In this document: one piece after another, positions 34,165-46,699 of the stretch
Layout: each line of letters begins with the position of its first letter
Numbering within the stretch: position 1 is the stretch's first letter
DNA from: Polydactylus sextarius
Taxonomy: Eukaryota; Chordata; Actinopteri; Polynemidae
Assembly (NCBI GenBank): GCA_016801845.1
Contig: CM028906.1
Location: forward strand, 9,599,501 to 9,663,500
DNA: 64,000 nt
Direction of reading: 5' to 3'
Made by a program: the position numbers and the translations under genes
Notes under the pieces: model-generated
What the model was told of the DNA's origin: nothing
The model's input: only the letters and a program-made list of their open reading frames with translations
The model's database searches: none

Positions 34165-34330
34165 TATGGGCACACACCAGTCAGCCACTACATAAACCAC
34201 GTGCATTTTATTGTGAAGGTCCCTCTTTTACAGCCAAATGGCTCTGACCCATCAAGGCATGGGGCTAGGTGGTTGTGTTCTGTGGTGTCTGGCACTTGGA
34301 CACTGGCAGCAGGTTATTTGGATCCAGCTG
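34165..34330 (-). pseudogene. Tc1-like transposon end fragment
   Basis: Plus-strand ACAGCCAAATGGCTCTGACCC and CATCAAGGCATGGGGC, then TGTGGTGTCTGGCAC and CAGCAGGTT, match the end of a fish Tc1/mariner element whose transposase reads on the minus strand. The start, CAGTCAGCCACTACATAAACC, corresponds to its terminal repeat. Only the last few dozen codons (the part before the usual AAKGGP-type C-terminus) and one end remain. Confidence 0.5.
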
Positions 34331-35639
34331 GTTTTGTGGTTAGGCTTTCATGGATCTGACGAATCTTACAAAATTATAAATTACAACAGCATTTGTACTG
34401 TCCGTCTGTGACTGGGCATTGAAAACCAGGTGGTGGCCTGTGAACAGTCCTTCCACTCTCACTGTTCCTGTTATTTTTCCAGCGCTGTTTTTAGTTTTGT
34501 GTTGTGTCGGATTCCCATTTTTTGTTTTTTGTTTGTTTGTTTTGTTGTTGTTTTTTTGCATTTGCATTCACAGAATTTTCCTCTTCCTTTACACTGCTTG
34601 CTCTGGCAATAGCATAAAACCTCCTTTCATGGCACCCCCTGATGAGAGCACTAGGGGGTTGTGTTGATAATTTGCTGCTGTGCTCACTCACTGAAAATGG
34701 CTGTCACACAGATATTCTCTCTTCTCTGTTTTTCAGCTCAGAATGGTCATAAAGTATCTGGGGAAAAACTGAAGTTGGTCTCACAGTAAGTTTAATACCT
34801 GGGTTACATTCTCACTCTTATTATGTTGAAGCTATTCTGAACACGACAAAATCTATTATCAAGCAACAAATGATGTGATTTCTCGGCCCAGCTAGATACT
34901 GCAACCCATAGATTCGTGACTTTGGTGAGGACTGTATGATATTACACAAGATGGACGATGGCTGGCAAGTGAGGCTGACGGTACTGACACAGGCTTTGTT
35001 GATATAAAAGCCACATTGTATTGTACCCCCTGCCTTGGACTTCCTGACCACTCAAAACCCTTTAGTCAAGCTGTCTTGTCTCAAAAACATGACAATAAGT
35101 CCTGTCCTGTTGGCTGTTCCTCAAAATGTCATAGCTCTGTTGATAGCATCTTCTTCCCTGTTTTAGATGTTTTAGCTTGGCATCCAACTACTGTTCATGT
35201 TTGACATACAGCACTGCCCCTGCTAAAATTATTTCACACTCCAATCTTATTCTTGAAGGTTATACAACATGTTAAACTTGAAAACATCAGCAAGTATTTT
35301 CTTAAAACTCACTACTAACACTATCATACAATATATCATTGCTGGCACATATTCAGAATCATCACAGTAATTTCAATATTTATCAGGTTTATGTAAACCG
35401 CAGCTTGATATTTTGGATAAATGAATGTAACAAATTTTGTTATTTATTTATATCTTACTCTCTACAGTGATGCATCTTAAAGTTAAACACACAATACTCA
35501 AAAACTGTGTAGTCTATAACAAGAATGTACCATTGGAAAGCAGCACTTGAATGTTTTAGCACTACTCCATACATATTCATTCATATTCACATTCATTGTA
35601 TGAGGGAAAGTGTTAGAGGCTGACAAGGTGTGAGATATA
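34331..35639. other. Non-coding stretch, no gene recognised
   Basis: Nothing recognised beyond a T-rich patch near 34520-34560. Confidence 0.5.
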
Positions 35640-36924
35640 CAGTTGCAAGAAAAAGTATTTCATGGTTTTCTGAATAAATTAGTTGTAAAATGTGATCTAA
35701 TCTTCATCTAATTCAAGGGTATTGACATATATGTCTAAAATAATAACACACAAAAACTTCTGATCTTTCATATCTTTATTGAACACACTCATTCAGGTAA
35801 AGGTAAGGGAGCCCTTAGAATTTATAACTGGTGGACCCCTCCTCTTGGCAGCAATAACCTCAGCCAGGCACTTCCTGTAGCTGTGGATCAGACCTGCACA
35901 TCGTTGAGGAGGAATTTTAGCCCATTCTTCCAGGTGGAACCGCTTTAGCTTTGTCATATTCTTTGAACGTCTCATGTGTACGGCCCTCTTCAAGTTTTTC
36001 TTCTTCCATAGCATCTCTATTGGGTAGAGGTCTGGGCTCTGACTTGGCCACTCCAAAAGGCAGATATTGTTTTTCTGAAGCTATTCTGTTGTGGACTGGC
36101 TCTGGTGTTTTGGGTCATTGTCTGTAGCATTACCCATCTTCTACAGTTTCAGCTGATGTACAGACATTCTCACATAAGCCTGAAGAATTGTCTGATATAC
36201 TTGGGAATTCATTCCCAAGCTGGCCAGGCCAGTTTGGGGATGAATTATATATTATGTATTGTAGACTCATGAACAGAGATGTTAGCCAGTTCCAATGATG
36301 CCCTCAATCTTTGGCTGTCATTTGGGGTTGTTTCCTTACTTTATTGATGACTCTTCATTGTGCTCTTGGTGTCATTTTGACTGGGCACCCACTTCTTGGT
36401 AGAATAGCAACAGTCCCAAAGTGTCTCCATTTGTAGATAATTTTCCTAATTGTAGACCAGTGAATTTCTAAAGTCTTTCAAATAACTTTGTAACCCTTGC
36501 CAGCTTTATGTAAATCAACAATTGATCGTAGATTCTCTGAAAGCTCTTTTTTGCAAGGCATGGTTCATATAAGTGTGTTTTTCTTGTGCAGAGCAGACTC
36601 CAAAAGTTTTATGGTTTTTTATCAGTCAAAGTAGTTGTAGTCCACACCTCCAAACTCACTATCTTAACGAGACCCCAGGTGTGCTAAAACCTGACTCCAA
36701 TTGGCTTTTTAGAGGTCATTAACTCAAGGGTTCACATACTTTTTCCAGAAGCACCATGAGTTTTTTTTTGTTGTTGTTGTTCTCAATGAAGACATGAAAG
36801 ATCAGAATTTTTTAGATTATATTTCTCAATACCCTTGACTTAGATAATCAAATAACATTTTATGACAAATTTATTCAGAAAACCATGAAATTCCAAAGGG
36901 TTCACATACTTTTTCTTGCAATTG
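35640..36924 (-). mobile_element. Near-complete Tc1-like element, inactive
   Basis: The element is flanked by TA dinucleotides (35638-35639 and 36925-36926), the Tc1/mariner target duplication. Its ends are long inverted repeats starting CAGTTGCAAGAAAAAGTAT (left) and CAATTGCAAGAAAAAGTAT (right, reverse complement). They share TTTCATGGTTTTCTGAATAAA and CAAGGGTATTGA further in. The left repeat lacks about 15 bp (GTGAACCCTTTGGAA) present in the right one. The 1285-bp length is shorter than intact fish elements of about 1.5-1.6 kb, because part of the transposase is deleted. Confidence 0.9.
35793..36561 (-). pseudogene. Tc1-like transposase pseudogene
   Basis: The minus strand starts at an ATG (36561-36559) with MPCKKELSENLRSIVDLHKA, the paired-type helix-turn-helix start of Tc1 transposases. 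EIHWSTIRKIIYKWRHFGT and LPRSGCPVKMTPRAQ follow, broken by stop codons. The middle, which should include the first catalytic Asp of the DD34E triad, is largely deleted. NDPKHQSQSTTE (second Asp) and the frame EWPSQSPDLYPIEMLWK (Glu) remain, followed by WAKIPPQRCAGLIHSYRK and VIAAKRRGPP. The cut-and-paste enzyme would act on the flanking inverted repeats, but stops, frameshifts and the deletion make this copy dead. Confidence 0.85.
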
Positions 36925-36926
36925 TA

Positions 36927-37579
36927 TGTCACATTTGAGTCACTCAACAGTCAGACAAAGGTAATTCTCGGGTTATTTTTCTACCTACAGTATATGCATG
37001 AATTGAAAGGAGACTTGAACTTAGATATCCAAATTAAGACCTTTTAATCATGGATTTCCATTAAAAGATACCAGAAGACTTTAGGAAAGGGTGAATTCTG
37101 AAATGAAAATGAAGCCCTATAAAGAGAATGGGTGTGAGAATGATGAAAATGTATTTATTAATTCCACAAATCATTGTTTCACTTTCCACGTTTTATCCAC
37201 AGGTTTCGTTAAAGATCACTTATTTATGCTTGACACTTTAGTGCTCTATTATACACACCAATAATTAAGATTCATATTGGTTAGTGTTAGAGAAAGATAA
37301 TGGTTCAATAAACCTCCCTCTGCAGTATTTTAGGCGCACATCTCAGTAGGTTTTGAAAGAAATACCTTTCTGAATTTTTTTTTCCACTAGAGGAATTAAA
37401 TGTAATATGTATCCATTGTGTGGACATCGGCTGTTTGGGTTCTACTTTTAAAGTATGTATTTGATAGTGTAGCTCCCTCCATTTTTTTAAATATGTAACA
37501 CTTCAAACACTGCTTTTAAGACTGCTGTAGTGAACTCCTTATTTAAAAAAGAATCATAGCCAAAAGATGATCTCTTGGT
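36927..37579. other. Non-coding stretch, no gene recognised
   Basis: AT-rich; nothing recognised. Confidence 0.5.
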
Positions 37580-38400
37580 CCCCAGTTATTTTCCCTATAT
37601 AGTAACATCATCAGCCAATAGGTTAATTTCCAAAACTATGCAGATGATACACAATTATACATCTCGCCTGCCAGCAGACCCAGCTAGTACTCATTGTATG
37701 ACTGCCTGTCTGACCTCCATTAATCAATGAATGAGTAATAACTTTTTAAAAGTCAGTGAAGAAAAACTGTATATACTTTTAATTGGACTAAACTGAAAAG
37801 ATAACCCCTCTTTTATAAGACTGGGTCTCACACCCACCAGACTAAATACCAAGTAAATATTCTTAGTGTCATTAGTAAGGTGAGAAAAAAGCTTTCTTTC
37901 GCTGACAAAGTCTGACCATTTTTAACTTTAACACAAAACTGAGAACATAATTCATGCTTTGATACTTTTTTATTTCTTTTTTTACTAGTAGGTTTGGCTT
38001 CTGTCTTGTTCTCTTTTCTGGTCTGCAAAAAAACCCTGGAAAATAAAACACCCTCTATAAAAAAATCTGAAAAAAATATAATGTATCTTATACAGAACTC
38101 TGCAGCAAGATTTTCAATGAAAACCAAGAGAGCATATCGCCACTTTAGGTGAACTGCACTGGCTCCCTGTCTCTTTTAGAATTGATTTGAAGGTCCTTTT
38201 ACAAAACCTAAATGGCATAGCACCATCATCTTTGACTTATTAACTACTTCAAACACACAAAGCCCCGAATTAAGCTAAAACCAATATCCTAGCCATAACC
38301 ACAACTCTCCACAGTTCAATGAAGTTGTTTTTTCAGTCTACGTGATACATTATTGGATGTCTTACTAATGTACATTAGACAAGTAATCTCTGTGGGAAGT
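37580..38400 (+). pseudogene. LINE reverse transcriptase remnant (L2/CR1/Rex group)
   Basis: The plus strand contains the reverse transcriptase active-site block FQNYADDTQLYIS (YADD at 37637-37648). About 450 bp later come the pieces NSAARFSMKTKRA and, after a frame shift, ELHWLPVSFRIDLKVLL, then a degraded KLFFQS. This order, active site followed by the HWLPV motif, is that of the ORF2 C-terminal half in L2/CR1-like LINEs. Stops and frame shifts are frequent. Endonuclease and N-terminal RT parts are absent. Confidence 0.75.
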
Positions 38401-38892
38401 TTCAAAAGAGTGAGTGAATTTTATTGAATCCATTTTGTAATTTTAGTTAGTACTTTTTGTACTATTTGATTGTCTTTGCATTGCATCACCATTCAGTTAC
38501 TGCAGAGCAGAATAAACAATCGAAACAGCGGAGAAAAAATCAACATACCAACCACAACTTCATAAAACACCATGTAAGTCATTTATCCCAACTCGTAGGT
38601 ACAGCTATATCATACTAACATCATGTGTACCAGATCTTGATTGTCATGGTAACAAACTCAGATGTGCTATAATTGTTTAGCTTGTGTAGCTTGTTTAGCT
38701 AGGTGTGTGAGCCAAGTCCAATCATGCCTCTGTAGAAGCAAGTGTTCTTTTGAAAAGTTACAAAGATTTGTTAAGTTAATATATTTTTCTCTGTCCTCTT
38801 CTTCACCTCTTTATCTGTCCATCACACTACTCATACATCTTGTTCTGGTCAGGAAAAAGCATGCAATCAGCATATTCTGTTAATGTGATAGT

Positions 38893-39010
38893 GTTGTATC
38901 CATTTAGCATTGTGTGAGTGGGTTGCTGTCCAATTTATTTTGCATAGCTTTGTACAGGTACATCTTATGCAGGTACATTTATGAGTAATATGTCTTTCTG
39001 CTGACTTGAC
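38893..39010 (+). repeat. Dispersed repeat fragment, copy A
   Basis: Shares GCATTGTGTGAGTGGG, TTGCTGT, CAATTTATTTT, TTGTACAGGTACA, CTTAT and TTTATGAGT with 41410-41535 in the same orientation. Copy B carries about 18 extra bases. The sequences outside the match differ, so these are probably two insertions of one family; I find no support for an LTR pair. Class unknown. Confidence 0.65.
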
Positions 39011-41149
39011 TGTCATATCTTAAATAATGTACACTGTATAGGTGTACATTAATCTATTGCTACCTATTGGTTACTGCAATGTAATCAATATTCCGATAAC
39101 ATCTTCTTCTTCTGTTGTGCTCCTCTTGCTCTTTCTGATTCTCTGGCTCTGTATTTGTACCATTGAAATTGTCTTATTTTTCAATATTTATCTATCTATC
39201 TATTGTGGCTATCACGTAATTATCATATGAATGTAATAAAAATCTCATATGTTAAGGCCCCCTTCCTCCAGCCTCACCTGCACCTTATTTTCTTCATCCT
39301 TTTTATTTTGCTTATCCACAGGTTTCAAGTCTTACCTACTTAGATCACTCACTACCACCGGATGCAAATAATGAGAAGTCCTGTAACCTGTGTGCACTTT
39401 CTCTTACTCACACAAAGTATGTCACGTGTGTTTGTGTGTGAGGTTTGTGTGTCTCCCTCTCCCTCCTGTTACTTGCAAGAATGTGTGTCTGGTTATTAGC
39501 AGCACAGTGTTGATAAGTAGAACCAGTTCACTTTGGAGAGAGAGAGAAAAAAAGAGAGAAATGATTATTGGATTGTTTAGACTGTTTTGAGCGTCTCTTC
39601 CTCCTGCTGTTGGCAACCTTCATAGAGGTATACAGAGCTGGAGGTAAAGGTAGAGACCAAGAAGTGGTGGTGGACCAGTCTCATAAGAGTCTGGAAAGGA
39701 AGTTTTTTTCTGTCCAAAATGCCCTATACAAATGCAAGAGAGATACACCATTGTCAGCAAACGTGGGTGAGGATAACACATGCTATGTGCAACTATTGAT
39801 GACACTGAGCTTCAGGAGCTTCTTTGCCTCCTTTTACCACTTCGGTGTGATAGGCTAAGTTACAGATGGCAGTTTGTGTGGACAGACATGGATAAAACCT
39901 CACATATTTTTGGATTTGTCAGTAAGATGGACTCCAAGCAAAGTCTGCCATGCAAATACTACTGACCGAGCCACCCTGACCTCCAGTAATGATGTCCTGT
40001 AGCAAAGGTAGCAGTCTCTCCCACAGTCAGGACAAGAGCAAAAGCTGCACAATGATCCATCAAGCTACACTAAACTCACAGACAAAGACGAGATGTACCA
40101 TGCGGGCTTTGGGACCATGCAAACTCCAAGATCCTTTCCTTTTCAGTGAAAAACAAACACAACTTTTTTGGAAGTAATCCAAGTATCATACTTCAAAGTT
40201 GGATCAAGTTGCCACATTAGCTGACTCTACTATTCCCCTAAATTTAACTATACCCTCTGAAAATCTTTCTGGCTGTTCTCTCGACCACAGTAACAACAAT
40301 ATCAACACATCAGTGAACAACAATGAACTGAACAATTATAATTATGAGAGTCCATTCAGGGGCATCTTGCACATGTGTGATTTATGAACAATGGAAGATT
40401 AAATGGGACAATCAATGCTCAAATGGAGCATGATGTGCAAAGCGCTGCATATATTTGTCGACAGGTGGTGGAACACACTGACTCCAGCTTCATGCAGCTT
40501 TGTATTCAGCAGGCACAGAGAAAACACTGGTCGAGGAAACGCTGGGAACTTTTTGCAGATAATTAAACTGTTGGTTAACTGAGACCCGGTCCCAAAGGAA
40601 TTTATCTGCAGACCAAAATGATCAATAAAACATCAGAGTCTCTCCATTCAAGATGAGATTATTTATATTTTGTCATCTTGTGAGTATCAGCATAATGGAT
40701 GGGATAAATAATGCCCCACTCTATGTTGGGAACATAACCAACAGAACCAGGTGCACAGTTTTTCTTTTCCACTTCCACTGTTTCCACACTGTTGCCAAGT
40801 GCTGCTTACTGTGGGAACCATGGGTGTTTTTTCTACAATACTGTCAAGTAACTTAAGATAAAAGTGTTTTATGATATACAAATAGAACTGAATTGGATTT
40901 CACTCCATGTTTCAGAAACAAGTTCATCATACAAAGACATTCATTGTGGACTTGGCTAAACTGCTGATAGTTAACCATCCTGTGTTGGCATCTACATTCC
41001 AAAAAGTTTGCAAGACCTTTCTTGTTACCACAGTGACTGACCAATTTCCTTTTCCAAGTTAAAAATAACCAAAAGCTACTGAGGAGTGCTACTAGGACAG
41101 GAGGACTGAAAAGAGACAGCAAATGAAGGTGATTTAAGACAGATCATGA
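39011..41149. other. Non-coding stretch, no gene recognised
   Basis: Short open frames on both strands (for example 39568-39858 and 40384-40566, plus) have no product I recognise. A GTGTTTGTGTGTG patch lies near 39425 and a short TATC tract near 39190. Confidence 0.45.
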
Positions 41150-41600
41150 AAGACAATCCAGAATTCAAACAGAGCACACTGTTTTTAAGCACACTGTCCA
41201 CTGGACATTATCTGTTTACTGCATCTCATATCTATCTTGCACTACAGTCTATACGGTATATTAATATAATTATTTATCCATTTTATTGCATTTTAATTTA
41301 TATTGTTTTAATATGTCTAGATTGTGCTTTTTTTCTTTATTGTGTTGTGAATTGTCCGTAGTGATATGGACATATTGCACCATAGTCATTATTTCCTATT
41401 TGCTGACTGGTGTGTCCATTTTGCATTGTGTGAGTGGGTTTGCTGTTCAGCTGTACCTACTGTGCAATTTATTTTACATCATTTTGTACAGGTACAGCTT
41501 ATACAGCTATTTTATGAGTTATATGTCTATATGTTTTTAATTTTAGTCTGTTGTTTGTACTGGCTACAGAGTACCTCTCTATATAAAGTGAATTAAAGTT
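41150..41600 (+). repeat. Dispersed repeat fragment, copy B with upstream T-rich tail
   Basis: 41410-41535 matches copy A at 38893-39010. The T-rich sequence to its left (TTGCACTACAGTCTATACGG, ATTATTTATCCATTTTATTG and onward) resembles the non-coding tail of a fish transposable element. No coding part is attached. Confidence 0.5.
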
Positions 41601-41999
41601 TGGGTTAGGTGTAGCCTGATATTCCCTTTGCATCCAGGTGTGTTGCTCCACTACACTTCCATTTTGTGACACTATATTCTTTACCTCTGTGTGACATTTC
41701 ATTACCTCTCAATTGAATTTAATGGTGTAAATGTGAGGTGAGCAGCATTGCATCACAAAATGTAATTATTGAGAATTATAAAGAGCAAACTACTAACTGT
41801 GTCAACTGCTCAGTTTTCTTCACTCCTGCATAAAATGTTTGTTCTGCAAGAGTGTAACAACACAAAACAACATGGCAGGGCAGTAATCATTTCTTCCTGC
41901 AAAAGAAAAACAATGTCTTCACTGAAAAAGTGAGATTTGTATGTTATTTTGTGCCTGTACAGAGGGACTAGAGGGAAGAGTGTGTGGTGAACTAGTGCC

Positions 42000-42430
42000 A
42001 TGAGATCAGGTCATGAAGGACACTGAATGTGCTCGGTAGGATCTTAAATTGAGTTTTGAAATGTAGAGGAAGTCAGTGTAACGGTCTTAGAGAACTTATA
42101 AGCTCACTTTGTTTAGTGTTTGTCAACAACATAAAATAGCCAGGATTTTCTAATTTTATTATATAAAGCTGGCAGTCACCAGCATAACAATGAATCGTCG
42201 ACATCAAATGATATGGGCAAGGAGAAGCATTTACAAGCTGAACAAGACAAGATAGAACATTGTTGAACCCCGACATGAGTTAATGATTAGACAAAACTAT
42301 CAGTGGTCATGGTGAGTGATCTCTGTGAAAGACATGAGGAAAATGATCGGGGGCTGTTTCAAAAATATGCAAAACCAGTGCTTAAATCTATCCAAGAGGA
42401 TGGTGTGATAGACAGTATCAGTGTTCAATT
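42000..42430 (-). pseudogene. LINE reverse transcriptase remnant, minus strand
   Basis: On the minus strand, DTVYHTILLDRFKHW (RT block with the usual DTVDHSILL motif) is followed by FNNVLSCLVQLV and MSTIHCYAGDCQLYI. The last is the active-site block, with YADD changed to YAGD, so the catalytic residue pair is broken. It belongs to the same broad LINE group as the copy at 37.6-38.4 kb but lies on the opposite strand, so it is a separate insertion. Confidence 0.7.
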
Positions 42431-42719
42431 CTGTGTTGTTCTAGAGGGCAGCAAATTAAGATTTTTTTTTTTAGAAAAGTAAAAACACTATTATAAGAAG
42501 AAGAAAAAGAAAAAAAAAAACACTGGAAAAACTACTAAAAATTTAACCTGGACAATCTCTATCACATTATGTTGATCACAGCCAGAGCCCCAGAAAATCC
42601 AGACAACATGTGGACCTAAGTGTGCTGTTAGCAGGAAGAGAAGATGTTTTACTGGATTTATGATGATGCTGGTAATTAATCTTTATTTTGTCTCACTGGC
42701 AAAAGAATTGCATAATCCA

Positions 42720-43010
42720 AATTAAACTTAAATTCTTCCTGTGATCTCTGAAGCTGAAAAATGCAGAATAAGAGCAGTCAAGCAAAACACAAGCAAAGGG
42801 ATTTGTTTGATCTCATGGAGAGCTTTCAACAAATCAAGTGACAAATATATAGAAGGACCATGCAATATGCAATCATTCTTGGCAACAAGATTGCGCTGCC
42901 ATGCATCTCCTCCCACTGGGAAATGAAAATGCCAGTTGGCTGGTGTGAAGCTGCATTCTGCACCGCAGGCTGACACCAGAATAGAGCTCTTTGAATTGCA
43001 ATGGACAGTG
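42720..43010. other. Candidate conserved non-coding block
   Basis: Repeat-free sequence of balanced composition with CCATGCAATATGCAATCATT, TTGGCAACAAG and CATGCATCTCCTCCCACTGGG. In style it resembles vertebrate regulatory elements. No frame shows a known protein. Conservation is presumed only. Confidence 0.3.
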
Positions 43011-43199
43011 CCAATGTGTTTTTTTGTTTTTGTTTTCTACAATTCACAAAGCAGGGCACACTGCTATATACCCTGTGTTTGAGTCTGTATCAAAAGTTGT
43101 TTTTAAAGGAAGTGGCAAGGATGCACTTTAACTACAGACAACAATCTCTATAATGGTCTAAATAAGCCATAGCATTTAATTTGACAGAGTTGTACAGTA

Positions 43200-43720
43200 T
43201 TTAAGATGTAAAATGACTCACACATGCCATTTTGGTTTCTGTACTAGAAATTCATCATCATACTCACTGATCCTTGAGGATTCAAAAGCACAGGTCACAT
43301 GGTTGAATGAGAGTCACCGTGACAACTGTGTCTCTCTACAGATGTCCCAGTTGAACAGCTGCCCCAGGCCTCCATGCCCAACACACTGCTCATGAATTAA
43401 GGGCAGAAATTATTTACTAAATAAAGCCTGTCGCAGTGGCACGCATGAGTTAATGAAGTGGTAGAAATGCCATGCATGCCAAGCTGATTTGCATGAAATT
43501 GGACTTCCTGTGCCCCTGGTACTTTTCCTCCAGCGTCACACCACAGCAAGATCAAATGGGAGCTTTATGGATGGATGTGGGAAAAGGCTGATCCACTCAT
43601 TTCAGATCATTCTGCAGTTGTCAGATTGTCAGGTTTATGCAGGGTGCTGGTTTTGCAGTGAGGTGAGACTAAAACATGGCACCAATACAGGCTTTGAAAT
43701 CTTTTCTATTGAAGCCAGAA
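43200..43720. other. Candidate conserved non-coding block with an octamer site
   Basis: Repeat-free block containing a perfect POU octamer ATTTGCAT (43487-43494) within GCCAAGCTGATTTGCATGAA. Nearby are CATGCATGCC, CTCATGAATTAAGG and CAGCTGCCCC motifs. A 141-codon plus-strand frame starts at 43489 and runs into LINE sequence, so it is unlikely to be a gene. The call is inference from motif density. Confidence 0.35.
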
Positions 43721-43779
43721 TTCACCCACTAATTTTTATAATAATAATATTAATAAATAGGAGAAACAAAACATATGAT

Positions 43780-44150
43780 GCTGATGGACCAGGTCAGGGA
43801 GGTACAAGGAGTTTGGGTAATGGAGGCTTTATGAGAGTAAAGAAGGACTTTGCATTGGCTCTGTTGTTTGACAAGAAGCCATGTGATGGAGGATCAAAAT
43901 TTCAGTTGCAGTGAAGTAGAGTGATGGACAGAGACGGACTGTGTTTTCTAGGTGGAAGATGGCAGTGATCTGATTGATGTGGTGTGTGTGTGAAGGAGAG
44001 ATTAAAGTTGCAGATGACACCAAGGTTGTGGATGAGGGATAATGTCAGATTTGTCACAGTTTAGTTTGAGAAAGCTGTTTTGAATCCATGATTCAATTTC
44101 AACAGTGAGTTTGGTGAAGACGTGAAGACAAATGATGTTGACCATCTTTT
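43780..44150 (-). pseudogene. LINE RT C-terminal remnant, minus strand
   Basis: On the minus strand, ESWIQNSFLKLNCDKSD is followed in another frame by HHINQITAIFHLENTVRLCP, SLYFTATEILILHHM. These match the segment after the RT active site in L2/CR1-like LINEs (W-xx-N-LKLN-DK, then H-INQI-R-F-HL). It cannot be the continuation of the remnant at 42.0-42.4 kb: in minus orientation that more N-terminal fragment would have to lie to the right, and it lies to the left. Confidence 0.7.
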
Positions 44151-44275
44151 GTCTACTACAACATAACAGCACACATATCCAGTATGTTCTACTGCATGAC
44201 CACCTTTGAGGAAATACTGAGAGGAGAGAACAAGAGATACATTTGTTTATTAGATTTGTTTTGTCATTTCATTAT

Positions 44276-44276
<1 letters not shown>

Positions 44277-44360
<84 letters not shown>
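44277..44360. repeat. (CA)n microsatellite
   Basis: About 84 bp of uninterrupted CA. Confidence 0.98.
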
Positions 44361-44362
<2 letters not shown>

Positions 44363-46690
44363 GTTTTCACTAAATTGTAACTGACTTTGGGTCGATTGTT
44401 GATTGTCATTTGCTTCAAATGATGTAGGAGTCAATAGGAGGACTTGTCCCGAAGTCTTTTTCTGGCTCTGCATTGCACATTCAAGATTTTCTCTTAATCA
44501 TGTCCCTGATATTTCCCCAAAACCACAGGGGTCTCTTTGATAACTGAATTATATGACAGATTTATGTGACCATCAGATTTAATCACTTCAACTTCCAGGA
44601 AGTCTCTGAATGATCATCAAGACTATTTTTACTTAAATGTGAAGTTAATATTCACTCTGCTGCTTATTGATCTTTGCTGTGTAATTAGTATATTTATATT
44701 TAATAATTACTGGCAGATTTAGTTATGACTTCATCAGCACACTCACACTTTAGCCTGGACCAGAAAGTGGAAGCAGACCCCAAGATTTCCAGTTTGCTGA
44801 TTTCCAGTCAGCTTTGAAACACTTTTTAAATGTACTTAAAAAAAAAAAGACTAATGTTAATGTAATGGGATGGAATATGTTTTCTTGTTATTTGCAATCT
44901 TTGTTTTGCCATTGTGCTCGCCAAACAACAAATTAAACAGAAATTAAACAGATTTTTTCTCTGTTTTTTTTCTCTTTTTCTCTCAAGTCTCTCAGACTTG
45001 AGATTCGCTGACTCTGAAATCTGTTTCCTATAAAATGACAAAAATGAATTTGTTATCTCTCAGCAAGTCCTTCAAATTAAATGACCTAACATGTTGTTTG
45101 TCCACATAAACACGTTCAAATATTTTCTGATTTCACACCACAATCAAGTGAACCAAAAACAAAAACATTCATTTCTGGCTCAATCATTGGTTTCTTGGCT
45201 TTTTCTTCATGCTGGTTTACCACACAATCATTACATAAGCCAACGCATCACTTACTCTGTCTTCAGTTCCTTCCACCAATCGACCTCAGCCTTGAGTCTT
45301 GAGCTTTATAGCATTGCTGTGTTTTTTAAGAGCTAATTGAAGGTGTCATACTGCAGACTGTAAATCCCTCTGAGACAAATTAGATTTTATTTAAAAAAAA
45401 ATCTCCACTCCTCTACAGGTTCAACATTCTGATTCTCATTCAGGTTGTAAGTTTAAGTGTCTAATTCAGTTTGTGTCAGGTTCATGATGACGATGCTGCC
45501 ACAGAATCACAGGAATACATTTGGATGGATGCTTGAAAATGGTGAAAGCTCAGTGTAGTATCACAGTCACAGTGTTGTGTAAGATCCAGTAAGTAAGAGG
45601 TTCATGTTAGATTCCATGGAGACAGAGGCAACTGTTGTAAGTGTGAATGTGTGACTGTAACTTGATGTGAGAACTTTTCGTGTTGTCTCTCATAATATTT
45701 TCCTCAGACTGTTTGACTTTCGTGACCAGACGGAGAGGGAGATTAGTGTGGCAGAGATGTAGTGGATGTGGTGCATGTGTGTGTGTGTGTTTTCTATGGT
45801 TATGTGGTGAACATTTGGTTTAAAATGATCGTTTTGAGGATATTTTCTTAGGTGCCATGTGATGGCTCAGACTTGGTTTTGGGGTTTTGATTTGGGTGTC
45901 AGGGAGTTAGAAAAGGGCCAGATGTCATAAAAGTGCACACTCTCTCTCCTCATCTGTGGTGTTTGTTTACATGTTTAATTATAGCCTTAAAGAATAAAAA
46001 ATATAAGACTCCAAAGAGGATCTTCAAATGGGTTTAAAGGTGGATTTGGTCTTTCATATAACACCCCAAGGTAAATGAAATAAAGAAGTGGATGCATGAA
46101 TAATCTATCATCCAAGGAAAAGGGGGTGTTTAAGTAAAGAAGCTAAATCCTAAACGTAAAGGTATGGGGGTCCGGATTCAGGAAACATTTATTTATTTTC
46201 TGTGTGAATGACATTTTATTCTAAAGGTCATAACATGATCAGTTCATGTGTGCCTATTATCATGCATTCTGCATCCAACAGTACCAACCACCAATAACCA
46301 CTGAATAACTTCAGGAAGTTGGTTTTCTGGTTCTATCTTGTTAGCATTTTTCTTAGAATAACTCAATACTCAATGGGCCCAGAGGCATGTAAGTTTTTTA
46401 TTTTGTTATTTTTTTTTTTACACAAATAATTGTCCTATTAGTTTCTTGTCTTGTTTGTTTGCTCATTTTTGTCTCTAGAATTTACTTGATACAGCATTTT
46501 GTAAAGGTAACTAATGGTATTTTTTGCTGAAAACTGAATAAATAGTTTTTGTTTTGTTTTGTTCAGTTTTTTTTTCAGACAACATTAGTTAAACGCTCAC
46601 ATTTTAAATAATAAATTCAGAATATATTCTGCAAGGAATGTCATTAAACCTCATGAAAGATTTCATCAGATTTGAAATAACAAAACAACT
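44361..46690. other. Non-coding stretch, no gene recognised
   Basis: Contains a short GT tract at about 45776-45790. Nothing else recognised. Confidence 0.5.
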
Positions 46691-46699
46691 GCCTCTCAA

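Noticed and set aside
38893..41535. LTR retrotransposon bounded by the repeat pair
   Set aside because: No protease, integrase or reverse transcriptase sequence between the copies, no TG...CA ends and no target duplication.
43489..43914. 141-codon plus frame
   Set aside because: Its second half is antisense to a LINE remnant (43780-44150) and the first half has no product.
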